Positions 1 through 5,167 of a stretch of 5,167 nucleotides of DNA are shown here, in pieces. This DNA is from Deltaproteobacteria bacterium. Lineage in GTDB: Bacteria; Desulfobacterota; WTBG01. Location of the stretch: assembly GCA_013139225.1 (NCBI GenBank), contig WTBG01000198.1, positions 1 through 5,167 of the forward strand, read 5' to 3'. A program made the translations under genes and the position numbers. The first letter of the stretch is position 1. Every line of letters begins with the position of its first letter. Under the pieces are notes generated by a model. It saw only the letters and a program-made list of their open reading frames with translations, did not search any database and was not told the DNA's origin.

Positions 1-9
1 AATCTTCCG

Positions 10-29
10 GAAAGCACTTTAGTGCTTTC
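10..29. repeat. Perfect 8-bp inverted repeat, TTTA loop
   Basis: GAAAGCAC (10-17) and GTGCTTTC (22-29) are perfect complements around a TTTA loop. No T-run follows on either strand, so it is not a good terminator. It is the strongest single stem near the left edge and may belong to an element continuing beyond position 1. Confidence 0.6.
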
Positions 30-66
30 AAATCCTTGCTGCAACGCTTGTTGTTTACTTTGAAAC

Positions 67-128
67 CTCCGTGTTTCTCACGGGGTCGCAAAGGGCAACT
101 ACCCGTTGCACGTGTAGTCGTTTACGAC
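67..128 (+). repeat. Cluster of three consecutive short hairpins
   Basis: Three stem-loops follow one another: CTCCGTG (67-73) with CACGGGG (79-85), six Watson-Crick pairs plus one G-T; GCAAC (95-99) with GTTGC (105-109), loop TACCC; and GTCG (117-120) with CGAC (125-128), loop TTTA. The G-T pair in the first stem becomes a C-A mismatch on the other strand, which slightly favours a plus-strand RNA, but this is one base pair. The regular spacing could be a small folded RNA or a degraded repeat; no known family is recognised. Confidence 0.4.
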
Positions 129-129
129 A

Positions 130-178
130 CGATTTTATTCCTCAACATGTCTATGGATATGCTCTCGTCTTAAAATCG
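130..178. repeat. 8-base inverted repeat with 33-base spacer
   Basis: CGATTTTA (130-137) is matched exactly by its complement TAAAATCG (171-178). The stem is AT-rich and the loop long, so it could enclose a small domain together with the neighbouring hairpin cluster, or could be chance. Confidence 0.35.
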
Positions 179-233
179 CTCCAACTGCACGTTTCGCCAC
201 GGTTTTCTGCGCCTCGCTACGATACCTACTGCA

Positions 234-255
234 ATATCTGGGTTAACCCAGGTAT
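234..255. repeat. Near-perfect palindrome centred on GTTAAC
   Basis: CTGGGTTAACCCAG (238-251) is a perfect 14-base palindrome, and symmetry extends to 234-255 with one mismatched pair (T237/G252, a wobble in plus-strand RNA). A competing pairing, GATACC (221-226) with GGTATC (251-256), also exists. No T-run follows on either strand. It could be a dimeric protein binding site or a hairpin; nothing near it needs an operator, since no gene starts here. Confidence 0.5.
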
Positions 256-321
256 CATGTTGGAAATATGAGCCTTTTGTTGGCAATAAGTTTTTTTGCT
301 CACACGATATGAAGGGGTGTT

Positions 322-337
322 GGAGTACTGGAATACT
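322..337. repeat. Imperfect tandem octamer
   Basis: GGAGTACT (322-329) is followed directly by GGAATACT (330-337), 7 of 8 positions alike. It is short and has no evident function; similar GGAATACT-type runs are, from memory, frequent in intergenic DNA of environmental bacteria. Confidence 0.3.
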
Positions 338-398
338 GATTTTAGGGGTTTGTGGAATTGATTTTTCGATTGTCGTATAAGATTTTCTTTCTTTTTTA

Positions 399-2114
399 TT
401 ATTCCTTCGTGGGTTCATTCATTGCGAGTGCTTTTTTGTAAATTGGAATGAGTGATTGTTTGCTTACTCCATGGTCAATGAAATCCCAGGGAAAGATTTC
501 ATCTAGTTCTCTTTGCCGATAAGTATAGAAATCCGGGTTTATGTCCACCTGCCTATAAGCCTTAAGAAAGTTTCCTTCCAAATGATGAGCAGCCATTAGA
601 ATTTTCCCAACCCTTCGGTCCCCTCTGCTTAGTAAGCACTGGAGATACCCCCATTTAGGAAGGTCCCAGGTAACCACAATCTTTCTTTCCTTATTTAAAC
701 TTTTCTGAATTTTTCTAAGTTTGTTCTTAAGAGAAGTGATGTGTTCAAAAGGATGCCACTGAAAGGGAGTTGATGGTTTAGGGATAAAAGGATTAATGCT
801 TAAGGTGATGGTTTCCGGATACCTGGATCGGGGTTGTGATTTTACAAGGTGATGTTTTATTTTTTTCGTTAGTTCAATAAGTTGTTCAATATCTTCAGCT
901 TCTTCTGTAGGAAGTCCAATAAGAAAGTAGAGTTTAAGGTAGCGGAAGCGATGGTATGCTATCATTTCTAATGTATCAAAAATTTGTTTGTCGGAAAGAT
1001 GTTTGTTAATTACTCTTCTCAGTCGTTCTGAACCTGTTTCGGGAGCGAGTGTGATAGTCTGAGCTCCGCTTTTTTTAAATTGCCTGATTGACTCCTCGTC
1101 AAACAAGTCTATTCTCATGGAAGTTGCAGAGAATTTACCCCCTTCCTTAATAATAAAGCTACAAAGTGAAGTGATTTGTGGATGGTCCGAGAGCGTAGCC
1201 CCTATGAGGCCTATTTTGAGGTGTTGTTTTAACCCAATGATAGCTGTTTCCTTAAGTTTTTCCAAGCTTCTCTTTCGGTAGGGTTGGTAAACACATCCAA
1301 TGGTGCAGAAATTACAGCGGTGTGAGCAACCGCGGCTTACTTCCATTAAAAACATGTTACTGAACTCTGTGTGAGGAGTTATAACTGACGAGTGTGTGGG
1401 AAATGGATCCAGTTTTCTGGTGCTTCTTCTTTTTATCCTGGATGGTACTTCCCCCCGGGATTTAAAAGATTTGATTTTGCCTGAAGAGTCATAGTGAACC
1501 TGATAAAATCTGGGGACGTATATACCTTCAATCTGTGCCAGATGAGTTAGGAGTATCTCTTTATTAACAGTCTTCTCTCGATGGTGCTGGTAAACCGATA
1601 GGAGTCTCGGGAGTACTTCTTCTGCTTCTCCAATGATGAAAAGGTCAATAAACTCTGCTAGTGGTTCTGGATTGAGGAAAGCACAGACACCACCAGCTAT
1701 AACGATAGGGTATTCATCTCCTCTCTCAGAGCTCAACAGGGGGATATTAGCAAGTTTGAGGATGGTTAAGATATTTACGTAGTCGTTTTCAAAAGAGAGG
1801 GAGAAAGCGATAAAGTGAAAGTCGCGAAAGGGATGAAATGACTCAAGGCTGAAGAGAACACTTTGAGATCTTATCAGCTCCCAATGTTCTTCTCGCTCAG
1901 GCAAAAAGGATCTTTCACACAGCGTATCAGGGAGATTATTAAACAGTTGATAGATGCTCTGGAATCCGAGGTTGGACATCCCAACATGATATCTGTTGGG
2001 ATAAACTAAAACAACTGTGGTGTTACGGCCCCATGGTTTTTTTACCGTTCCTTTCTCTTCAGAAAGTAAAGCTTTGGCATTTTCAAGTAGTATGCGAGAC
2101 GGTAGTCTGCTCAT
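399..2114 (-). CDS. Radical SAM protein with N-terminal cobalamin-binding-like domain
   Basis: This 571-residue protein belongs to the B12-binding-domain/radical SAM proteins resembling the uncharacterised TIGR03960-type group; the reaction and substrate are unknown. The N-terminal Rossmann-like part carries VYPNRYHVGMSNLG (37-50) and AGGVCAFLNPEPLAEF (140-155), then IGEAEE (161-166). It lacks the classical DxHxxG cobalamin-ligand motif, so B12 may be bound without a protein His ligand or not at all. The radical SAM core follows: the iron-sulfur motif CSHRCNFC (Cys263, Cys267, Cys270; CX3CX2C), GATLSDHP (305-312), LAPETGSERLR (356-366) and LYFLIGLPTEE (395-405). C-terminal family features are INPFIPKPSTPFQW (440-453) and LSRGDRRVG (495-503). 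No membrane segment or signal peptide is seen, so it is probably cytoplasmic. The ATG is preceded directly by an in-frame TAA and no later Met occurs before residue 46, so this start is effectively forced, yet no Shine-Dalgarno is visible. It ends in tandem TAA TAA stops. Confidence 0.88.
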   Translation of the reverse strand: MSRLPSRILLENAKALLSEEKGTVKKPWGRNTTVVLVYPNRYHVGMSNLGFQSIYQLFNNLPDTLCERSFLPEREEHWELIRSQSVLFSLESFHPFRDFHFIAFSLSFENDYVNILTILKLANIPLLSSERGDEYPIVIAGGVCAFLNPEPLAEFIDLFIIGEAEEVLPRLLSVYQHHREKTVNKEILLTHLAQIEGIYVPRFYQVHYDSSGKIKSFKSRGEVPSRIKRRSTRKLDPFPTHSSVITPHTEFSNMFLMEVSRGCSHRCNFCTIGCVYQPYRKRSLEKLKETAIIGLKQHLKIGLIGATLSDHPQITSLCSFIIKEGGKFSATSMRIDLFDEESIRQFKKSGAQTITLAPETGSERLRRVINKHLSDKQIFDTLEMIAYHRFRYLKLYFLIGLPTEEAEDIEQLIELTKKIKHHLVKSQPRSRYPETITLSINPFIPKPSTPFQWHPFEHITSLKNKLRKIQKSLNKERKIVVTWDLPKWGYLQCLLSRGDRRVGKILMAAHHLEGNFLKAYRQVDINPDFYTYRQRELDEIFPWDFIDHGVSKQSLIPIYKKALAMNEPTKE

Positions 2115-2118
2115 TTAA

Positions 2119-2148
2119 ACGATACTTGTACATAAGTCACAGATGCAA
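2119..2148 (-). promoter_or_regulatory. Possible weak promoter before the radical SAM gene
   Basis: On the minus strand TTGCAT (2148-2143) and TATCGT (2124-2119) are separated by 18 bases and resemble sigma70 -35 and -10 boxes, with 3 of 6 and 4 of 6 matches. The -10-like box ends only 4 bases before the ATG, so transcription would begin at or just inside the start codon, giving a leaderless message. This would fit the absence of a Shine-Dalgarno, but the matches are poor and such a pair is easily found by chance in AT-rich DNA. Confidence 0.2.
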
Positions 2149-2154
2149 CTTGTT

Positions 2155-2180
2155 AAAAAAGATTGATGGTGTAAATCTTT
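2155..2180 (-). terminator. Weak AT-rich hairpin plus T-run after ftsZ
   Basis: About 19 bases past the ftsZ stop, the minus strand reads AAAGATT, a 9-base loop, then AATCTTT running into six T residues. The 7-base-pair stem has only one G-C pair, so it would be a poor intrinsic terminator. At best it may attenuate readthrough from ftsZ into the radical SAM gene. No better terminator was seen in this gap. Confidence 0.25.
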
Positions 2181-2198
2181 CTGCCTTTTATTTTAGTA

Positions 2199-3386
2199 TT
2201 AAGCCTCACTTGGATTCAGTTCTTCATTACTTCTTAGAAAAGTGGGAATGTCATATTCGTCGTTTATGAAATCACTGATGATGGTACCTACTTTCGTTAC
2301 CTGTTGTTCACCATTTCCGCCATTTATATCATTGCGTAAATAGGCGGGGAAATCGTGTTCGTCAGTTGATTCAGGGAGTTGAGAGATCGTATTTTTTAGT
2401 TCAATTATCCTTTTTTCTTCATATGCTCCAAATCCAGTTGCAATTACCGTGATGCGAATTTCATCTTCCATTTTAGGATCGATGACAGCACCAAAAATGA
2501 TATTGGCATCTTCATCAGCTTCTCCCTGAATCAACGTTGAAGCATCATTGACTTCATGAAGAGTGAGGTTTTCTCCACCAGTGATATTAATGAGTAAACC
2601 TCGTGCCCCATTAATTGAAATGTCTTCCAACAAGGGACTGGATATCGCCTTTTGCGTTGCTTCCACCGCTTTGTTTTCTCCCGAAGCAATTCCCATTCCC
2701 ATAAAGGCCATCCCCATTTCAGACATGATGGTTTTTACATCGGCAAAATCCAGGTTGATTAAACCGGGAATGGTGATCAGATCAGAAATCGATTTTGAGG
2801 CATGGAGTAAAATCTCATCAGCTTTTTTAAAGCTTTCTATTAAAGACATACCTTTGTCGCTTATGCTGAGCAGTCGTTGATTCGGTATGGTGATGAGGGT
2901 ATCGACAGATTGCTTGAGTTCTTCCAGCCCTTTCTCGGCAGCCTGCTGTCTCTTTTTCCCTTCAAAGAGAAATGGTTTGGTGACAACCGCTACGGTAAGA
3001 GCCCCCAGTTCTTTAGCAATATCTGCAACAACTGGTGCCCCACCGGTGCCTGTTCCCCCACCCAGTCCAGCAGTAACAAAGATCATATCAGCTCCGCTGA
3101 GTTCATCTCTCAGTTTATCTGCATCTTCGATAGTGGCATTCCTTCCTATTTCAGGATTTGCCCCTGCACCCAGTCCTTTGGTTAGCCTAGCACCGAGCTG
3201 CAGTTTTGTAGAGGCAAGTGAATTTCCTAATGCCTGGAGGTCTGTGTTGGCTACGATAAACTCCACTCCCTCCAGGCGAGATGTTATCATGGTATTAACG
3301 GCATTACACCCACCGCCGCCAATACCGATGACCTTGATTTTAGCAACCTGACCCAAGTCTTCCTCAATTTCAAATAAACTATCCAT
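2199..3386 (-). CDS. ftsZ: Cell division protein FtsZ, with a second C-terminal-peptide-like motif
   Basis: FtsZ is the tubulin-like GTPase that polymerises into the division ring in the cytoplasm. The 395-residue product has the N-terminal nucleotide-binding loop IKVIGIGGGGCNAVN (17-31), NTDLQAL (47-53), the tubulin signature GGGTGTGG (109-116), the T7 loop NLDFADVKTIM (211-221) with the catalytic acids Asp213 and Asp216, and a C-terminal core domain ending near IRITVIATGF (310-319). A linker of about 55 residues leads to the conserved C-terminal peptide DEYDIPTFLRSN (376-387), which normally binds FtsA and other tail partners; eight more residues follow. Oddly, the linker holds a second similar motif, DEHDFPAYLRND (342-353), 34 residues earlier. 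The start is supported by AAGGAG six bases upstream. It follows ftsA after 102 bases and is followed by a radical SAM gene after 84. Identification is certain; the meaning of the doubled motif is inference. Confidence 0.99.
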   Translation of the reverse strand: MDSLFEIEEDLGQVAKIKVIGIGGGGCNAVNTMITSRLEGVEFIVANTDLQALGNSLASTKLQLGARLTKGLGAGANPEIGRNATIEDADKLRDELSGADMIFVTAGLGGGTGTGGAPVVADIAKELGALTVAVVTKPFLFEGKKRQQAAEKGLEELKQSVDTLITIPNQRLLSISDKGMSLIESFKKADEILLHASKSISDLITIPGLINLDFADVKTIMSEMGMAFMGMGIASGENKAVEATQKAISSPLLEDISINGARGLLINITGGENLTLHEVNDASTLIQGEADEDANIIFGAVIDPKMEDEIRITVIATGFGAYEEKRIIELKNTISQLPESTDEHDFPAYLRNDINGGNGEQQVTKVGTIISDFINDEYDIPTFLRSNEELNPSEA

Positions 3387-3392
3387 TTTTTT

Positions 3393-3398
3393 CTCCTT
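3393..3398 (-). promoter_or_regulatory. Ribosome binding site of ftsZ
   Basis: The minus strand reads GAAAGGAG followed by six A residues and the ATG at 3386-3384. AAGGAG with a spacing of 6 bases is a good Shine-Dalgarno and fixes the ftsZ start. It lies outside the inverted-repeat element, which ends at 3420. Confidence 0.8.
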
Positions 3399-3419
3399 TC
3401 TTGCATGTTGTTGTTAAAA

Positions 3420-3482
3420 TTTACCAGGGGGTCACAGAGCTTTTAGACAATGAATTTATTCCCCGTGTTCTCTGTGGTTAAA
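3420..3482. repeat. Degraded inverted-repeat element between ftsA and ftsZ
   Basis: The 102-base gap between ftsA and ftsZ contains CACAGAG at 3433-3439 and its perfect complement CTCTGTG at 3470-3476. The outer ends are also related: on the minus strand the left end reads TTTAACCACAGAG and the complement of the right end reads TTTACCAGGGGGTCACAGAG. With one gap the two arms share most of their positions over about 20 bases, so this looks like an old palindromic element with diverged arms around an AT-rich centre. From memory, ACCACAGAG...CTCTGTGGT elements are scattered in intergenic DNA of many environmental bacteria; that link is not verified here. As RNA it could form a long-looped hairpin in the ftsA-ftsZ message. 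No T-run follows, so it is unlikely to be a terminator. Confidence 0.55.
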
Positions 3483-3488
3483 TCTTTT

Positions 3489-4718
3489 TTAACAAAAAAC
3501 TTCAGCAAACCAGTCTTTCACGCTTCGGGTCATCCCGGGAATTAAATTCTTAGCCCCGTTTTTACGATTGTGATCTGATGCATGATCCCTGCCATAGAGT
3601 ACAAGACCAACGGCTGTTGCGTAGATAGGACTTTTGACAATTTCTGATAGTCCCCCCACAGTGTTGGGGTATCCTACTCTCACTGGCAGATCCAAAATCT
3701 GCTCGCCAACCTCGAGGATCCCTTCAAGCAAGGAAGTTCCACCTGTCAGCACCACTCCCGGAGCCATAAGTTCCTTATAGCCAGATCTGGTAATTTCTTG
3801 GTGAACGAGGTTAAACATTTCTTCTACCCGTGACTGGATAATCTGACAGAGGAATCTTTTTGAAACTTTTCGGGGTTGTCTTCCTCCCATACAGGTAACT
3901 TCAATCGTTTCGTCCTTTGAAGTGAGAGAGCTAGAGGCAGAGCCGTGTTGGATTTTAAGTTCTTCTGCCTGTTTTAAAGGAGTTCTAAGTCCCACTGCAA
4001 TATCTGAAGCGATATGATTTCCTCCTAGAGGAAGTACAGAAGTGTATCGAATGCTGCCTCCATGTAAAATGGCGATATCTGTGGTACCTCCACCGATATC
4101 TACTAAAGCTATACCAAGCTCCTTTTCGTCAATCTCCAGAGTGGATTCAGAGGAAGCAAGTGTTTGTAGTACCAATTCTTTTACAACCAGCCCATTGCGA
4201 TTGGCACACTTGATAATGTTTTGTGCAGAGGTTGCTGCACCTGTAACCATATGTACCTTTGCTTCCAGTCTTACCCCTGACATTCCTAAAGGATCGTGAA
4301 TGCCACCCTGTTCATCAACAATAAATTCTTGAGGGAGAACATGTATAACCTCCCTGTCTTGGGGGATGGCAATAGCTTTAGCCGCCTCAATGACTCTATC
4401 GATATCATTTTTTTTCACTTCATGATCTTTTATCCCGATAACTCCATTACTGTTGAGTCCTTTGATGTGGTTGCCTGCAATCCCGGTGTAAACTGAGCTG
4501 ATACTGCAGCCCGACATGAGTTCTGCCTCTTCGATGACTTTATTGATAGAGGACGCAGTACTCTCGATATCAATCACCATGCCTTTTCTTAACCCCTTGG
4601 AGGGAGCGCTACTAAAGCCGATAATATCAACCCCTCCGTTATTAATCTCTCCAACGATAGCACAGGTCTTTGTTGTACCGAGGTCCAGTCCTACAATTAT
4701 ATTTCCATTTTTACCCAT
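3489..4718 (-). CDS. ftsA: Cell division protein FtsA
   Basis: FtsA is an actin-like ATP-binding protein that anchors FtsZ filaments to the cytoplasmic membrane and helps activate septal synthesis. The 409-residue product has the usual family length and all expected parts: the phosphate-1 loop LDLGTTKTC (11-19), the FtsA-specific 1C (SHS2-type) domain at about 85-165 including DPLGMSG (142-148), the phosphate-2 loop VDIGGGTTDIA (206-216), the adenosine motif GVVLTGGTSLLEG (321-333), and a C-terminal amphipathic helix (about 394-408, with MTRSVKDWFAEVF) that would insert in the membrane. A linker at about 378-392 is polar (HASDHNRKNGAK). The start ATG is fixed by a near-perfect ribosome site 9 bases upstream, and it overlaps the ftsQ end by 22 bases. 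The last residue is a cysteine after the helix, which I do not recall as typical. ftsZ follows after 102 bases. Function is assigned with high certainty from the motifs and the gene order. Confidence 0.98.
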   Translation of the reverse strand: MGKNGNIIVGLDLGTTKTCAIVGEINNGGVDIIGFSSAPSKGLRKGMVIDIESTASSINKVIEEAELMSGCSISSVYTGIAGNHIKGLNSNGVIGIKDHEVKKNDIDRVIEAAKAIAIPQDREVIHVLPQEFIVDEQGGIHDPLGMSGVRLEAKVHMVTGAATSAQNIIKCANRNGLVVKELVLQTLASSESTLEIDEKELGIALVDIGGGTTDIAILHGGSIRYTSVLPLGGNHIASDIAVGLRTPLKQAEELKIQHGSASSSLTSKDETIEVTCMGGRQPRKVSKRFLCQIIQSRVEEMFNLVHQEITRSGYKELMAPGVVLTGGTSLLEGILEVGEQILDLPVRVGYPNTVGGLSEIVKSPIYATAVGLVLYGRDHASDHNRKNGAKNLIPGMTRSVKDWFAEVFC

Positions 4719-5167
4719 TGTTTTTCACCTCCTTTCTTGATGGATTTAAATTCTTTGTTTTGTGGTTTGGTTTTAACAAAAGCTCTTAAGCTGTAACTTA
4801 AGTCTATGGTTTGAGGAATGAGATCTTTGCGTTTAAGATCCTCCATTATTGAGCAGAGATGTCTGCACTTTTCTTGAAAGGGAGGAAAGCCCATATCAAT
4901 TTGGGTTGCATGGTGAGTAGTAAAAACAGTCAGCCCAAAGGTAGGATCTAAATGGATTTCAGAAATAGCAGAGATGTCTATTCCTTCTTCTTCAAGAATG
5001 GCCATAAGGGTCAGTGTCTGAGTGATTAAATGAGTGTGGGTCCCCTGTGGTTTCATTAGATCTTGCCAGGTAACCCCGGTTAAAATGGGAAAAGCTAATA
5101 ACCCGTCTTCTCTTTCAGCCTTTTTAAAGATAGTCCCTTTTTTATCGATCAGATAGAGCTGTTTTAA
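4697..5167 (-). CDS. ftsQ: Cell division protein FtsQ, C-terminal part (5' end outside window)
   Basis: FtsQ is a bitopic inner-membrane divisome protein whose periplasmic POTRA and beta domains recruit FtsB/FtsL. Only the last 156 residues are present, and the frame stays open to the right edge of the window. A Met at 5056 is an unlikely start, because the 37 residues before it (LYLIDKKGTIFKK, then FPILTGVTW) are typical of the FtsQ beta domain, which carries a 'do not know the residue but x-D-x-x-G' strand and a 'P.ltG' turn in most members. Further on, EIHLDPTFGLTVFTT, QIDMGFPPFQEK and PQTIDLSYSLRAFVK match the usual order of the beta-domain strands, ending in the IDLRY-like strand. The tail (about residues 132-156) is lysine-rich and probably disordered. 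The POTRA domain and transmembrane helix would lie beyond the window. It overlaps ftsA by 22 bases, which suggests coupled translation. Identification rests on motif pattern and on the position immediately before ftsA; FtsQ sequences diverge strongly, but the context leaves little doubt. Confidence 0.92.
   Translation of the reverse strand, partial: LKQLYLIDKKGTIFKKAEREDGLLAFPILTGVTWQDLMKPQGTHTHLITQTLTLMAILEEEGIDISAISEIHLDPTFGLTVFTTHHATQIDMGFPPFQEKCRHLCSIMEDLKRKDLIPQTIDLSYSLRAFVKTKPQNKEFKSIKKGGEKQWVKMEI
4725..4735 (-). promoter_or_regulatory. Strong ribosome binding site of ftsA, inside ftsQ
   Basis: On the minus strand this reads AAAGGAGGTGA, nearly a full complement of the 16S rRNA 3' end. 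The GGAGG core is followed by 9 bases before the ATG at 4718-4716. It lies wholly within the last codons of ftsQ, where it encodes Lys-Gly-Gly-Glu. It supports the chosen ftsA start and suggests ftsA is translated efficiently on the same mRNA as ftsQ. Confidence 0.85.

Larger units (their letters stand above)
1..398. other. Intergenic region without a supported gene, rich in inverted repeats
   Basis: No reading frame here has a start with a ribosome site or a recognisable protein. A 66-codon frame on the plus strand (71-271) and an 82-codon frame on the minus strand (418-170, beginning inside the radical SAM gene) have low-complexity, non-protein-like translations. Positions 1-256 are relatively GC-richer and contain at least six short hairpins or palindromes (listed separately). 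Positions 257-398 are AT-rich, include the imperfect octamer repeat at 322-337 and a T-rich tract at 381-397, and contain no strong terminator for the radical SAM gene. No T-loop (GGTTCRA) or other tRNA signature and no known RNA consensus was recognised. The look is of a dispersed intergenic repeat or an unrecognised structured element. Confidence 0.6.

Noticed and set aside
1..77. Minus-strand open frame running from a TGA at 78-80 off the left edge (contains QQALQQGFESTKVLSGR)
   Set aside because: The 25 codons look mildly protein-like, but there is no start codon with a ribosome site, and a run this short is common by chance. Sequence left of the window would decide it.
3..170. Plus-strand frame open from the left edge to a TAA at 171-173, possible 3' end of a gene entering from outside
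   Set aside because: 56 open codons, but the translation shows no recognisable domain and it coincides with the hairpin cluster; kept as unlikely, not excluded.
71..271. 66-codon plus-strand frame in the left intergenic region
   Set aside because: No Shine-Dalgarno, the translation is not protein-like, and it runs across several hairpins and the GTTAAC palindrome.
1..398. tRNA gene, CRISPR array or attC-type site in the left region
   Set aside because: No T-loop signature, no regularly spaced direct repeats, and no attC-like end sequences were found; the repeats are all inverted and different from each other.
170..418. 82-codon minus-strand frame overlapping the end of the radical SAM gene
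   Set aside because: It starts inside the radical SAM C-terminus in another frame without a ribosome site, and its composition follows AT-rich intergenic DNA. Its Arg-rich end reads through the inverted-repeat region.
2563..3351. Several plus-strand frames of 102-154 codons opposite ftsZ
   Set aside because: Antisense shadows of ftsZ, which is certain; their Ser/Pro-rich translations are typical of reversed Gly- and Ala-rich coding DNA.
3387..3488. A dedicated ftsZ promoter in the ftsA-ftsZ gap
   Set aside because: TTGTCT occurs on the minus strand, but no -10-like box lies at a suitable spacing (nearest TAAATT is 21 bases away).
4042..4740. Plus-strand frames of 66-85 codons opposite ftsA, and one at 2033-2269 across the ftsZ/radical SAM junction
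   Set aside because: Shadows on the strand opposite well-supported genes, with no ribosome sites or recognisable domains.
4697..5056. A complete 119-residue gene starting at the Met at 5056
   Set aside because: The same frame continues open to the window edge, and the 37 residues upstream are FtsQ-like, so this Met is internal.

Overview
This window is the distal end of a bacterial division and cell wall (dcw) cluster. All recognisable genes lie on the minus strand, so transcription runs from high to low coordinates: ftsQ (5' part cut off by the right window edge), ftsA, ftsZ, then a radical SAM protein with an N-terminal cobalamin-binding-like domain. The last ~400 bases (1-398) hold no convincing gene. 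The ftsQ-ftsA-ftsZ-radical SAM order, the moderately AT-rich base composition and the style of the proteins (for example the FtsZ core ending in IRITVIATGF) suggest a Gram-negative bacterium of the former Deltaproteobacteria (Desulfobacterota). This is inferred from gene order and family resemblance, not from a search.

Layout from transcription start to end: the ftsQ C-terminal part (5167-4697) overlaps ftsA by 22 bases, and the strong ftsA Shine-Dalgarno sits inside the last ftsQ codons. ftsA (4718-3489) is complete. A 102-base ftsA-ftsZ gap holds a degraded inverted-repeat element built on CACAGAG / CTCTGTG, then a clean ftsZ ribosome site. ftsZ (3386-2199) is complete. An 84-base gap follows, with a weak AT-rich hairpin plus T-run and a possible weak promoter. 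The radical SAM gene (2114-399) starts on an ATG directly after an in-frame TAA, has no visible Shine-Dalgarno, and ends in tandem TAA TAA stops. From 398 down to 1 the DNA is rich in short inverted repeats and resembles a dispersed repeat or a structured intergenic element.

How the genes work together: FtsZ polymerises into the cytokinetic ring, FtsA tethers the ring to the inner membrane by its C-terminal amphipathic helix and binds the FtsZ tail, and FtsQ is the bitopic protein linking the early ring to the periplasmic divisome (FtsB/FtsL). The radical SAM enzyme has no known division role; its position after ftsZ may only reflect shared ancestry of the locus.

The most interesting observation is that this FtsZ carries two copies of the conserved C-terminal peptide: the usual one (YDIPTFLR, residues 378-385) and a second look-alike 34 residues earlier (HDFPAYLR, 344-351). 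If both bind FtsA or other tail partners, this FtsZ would be bivalent. No defence system, CRISPR array, tRNA or rRNA gene, or transposase was seen.
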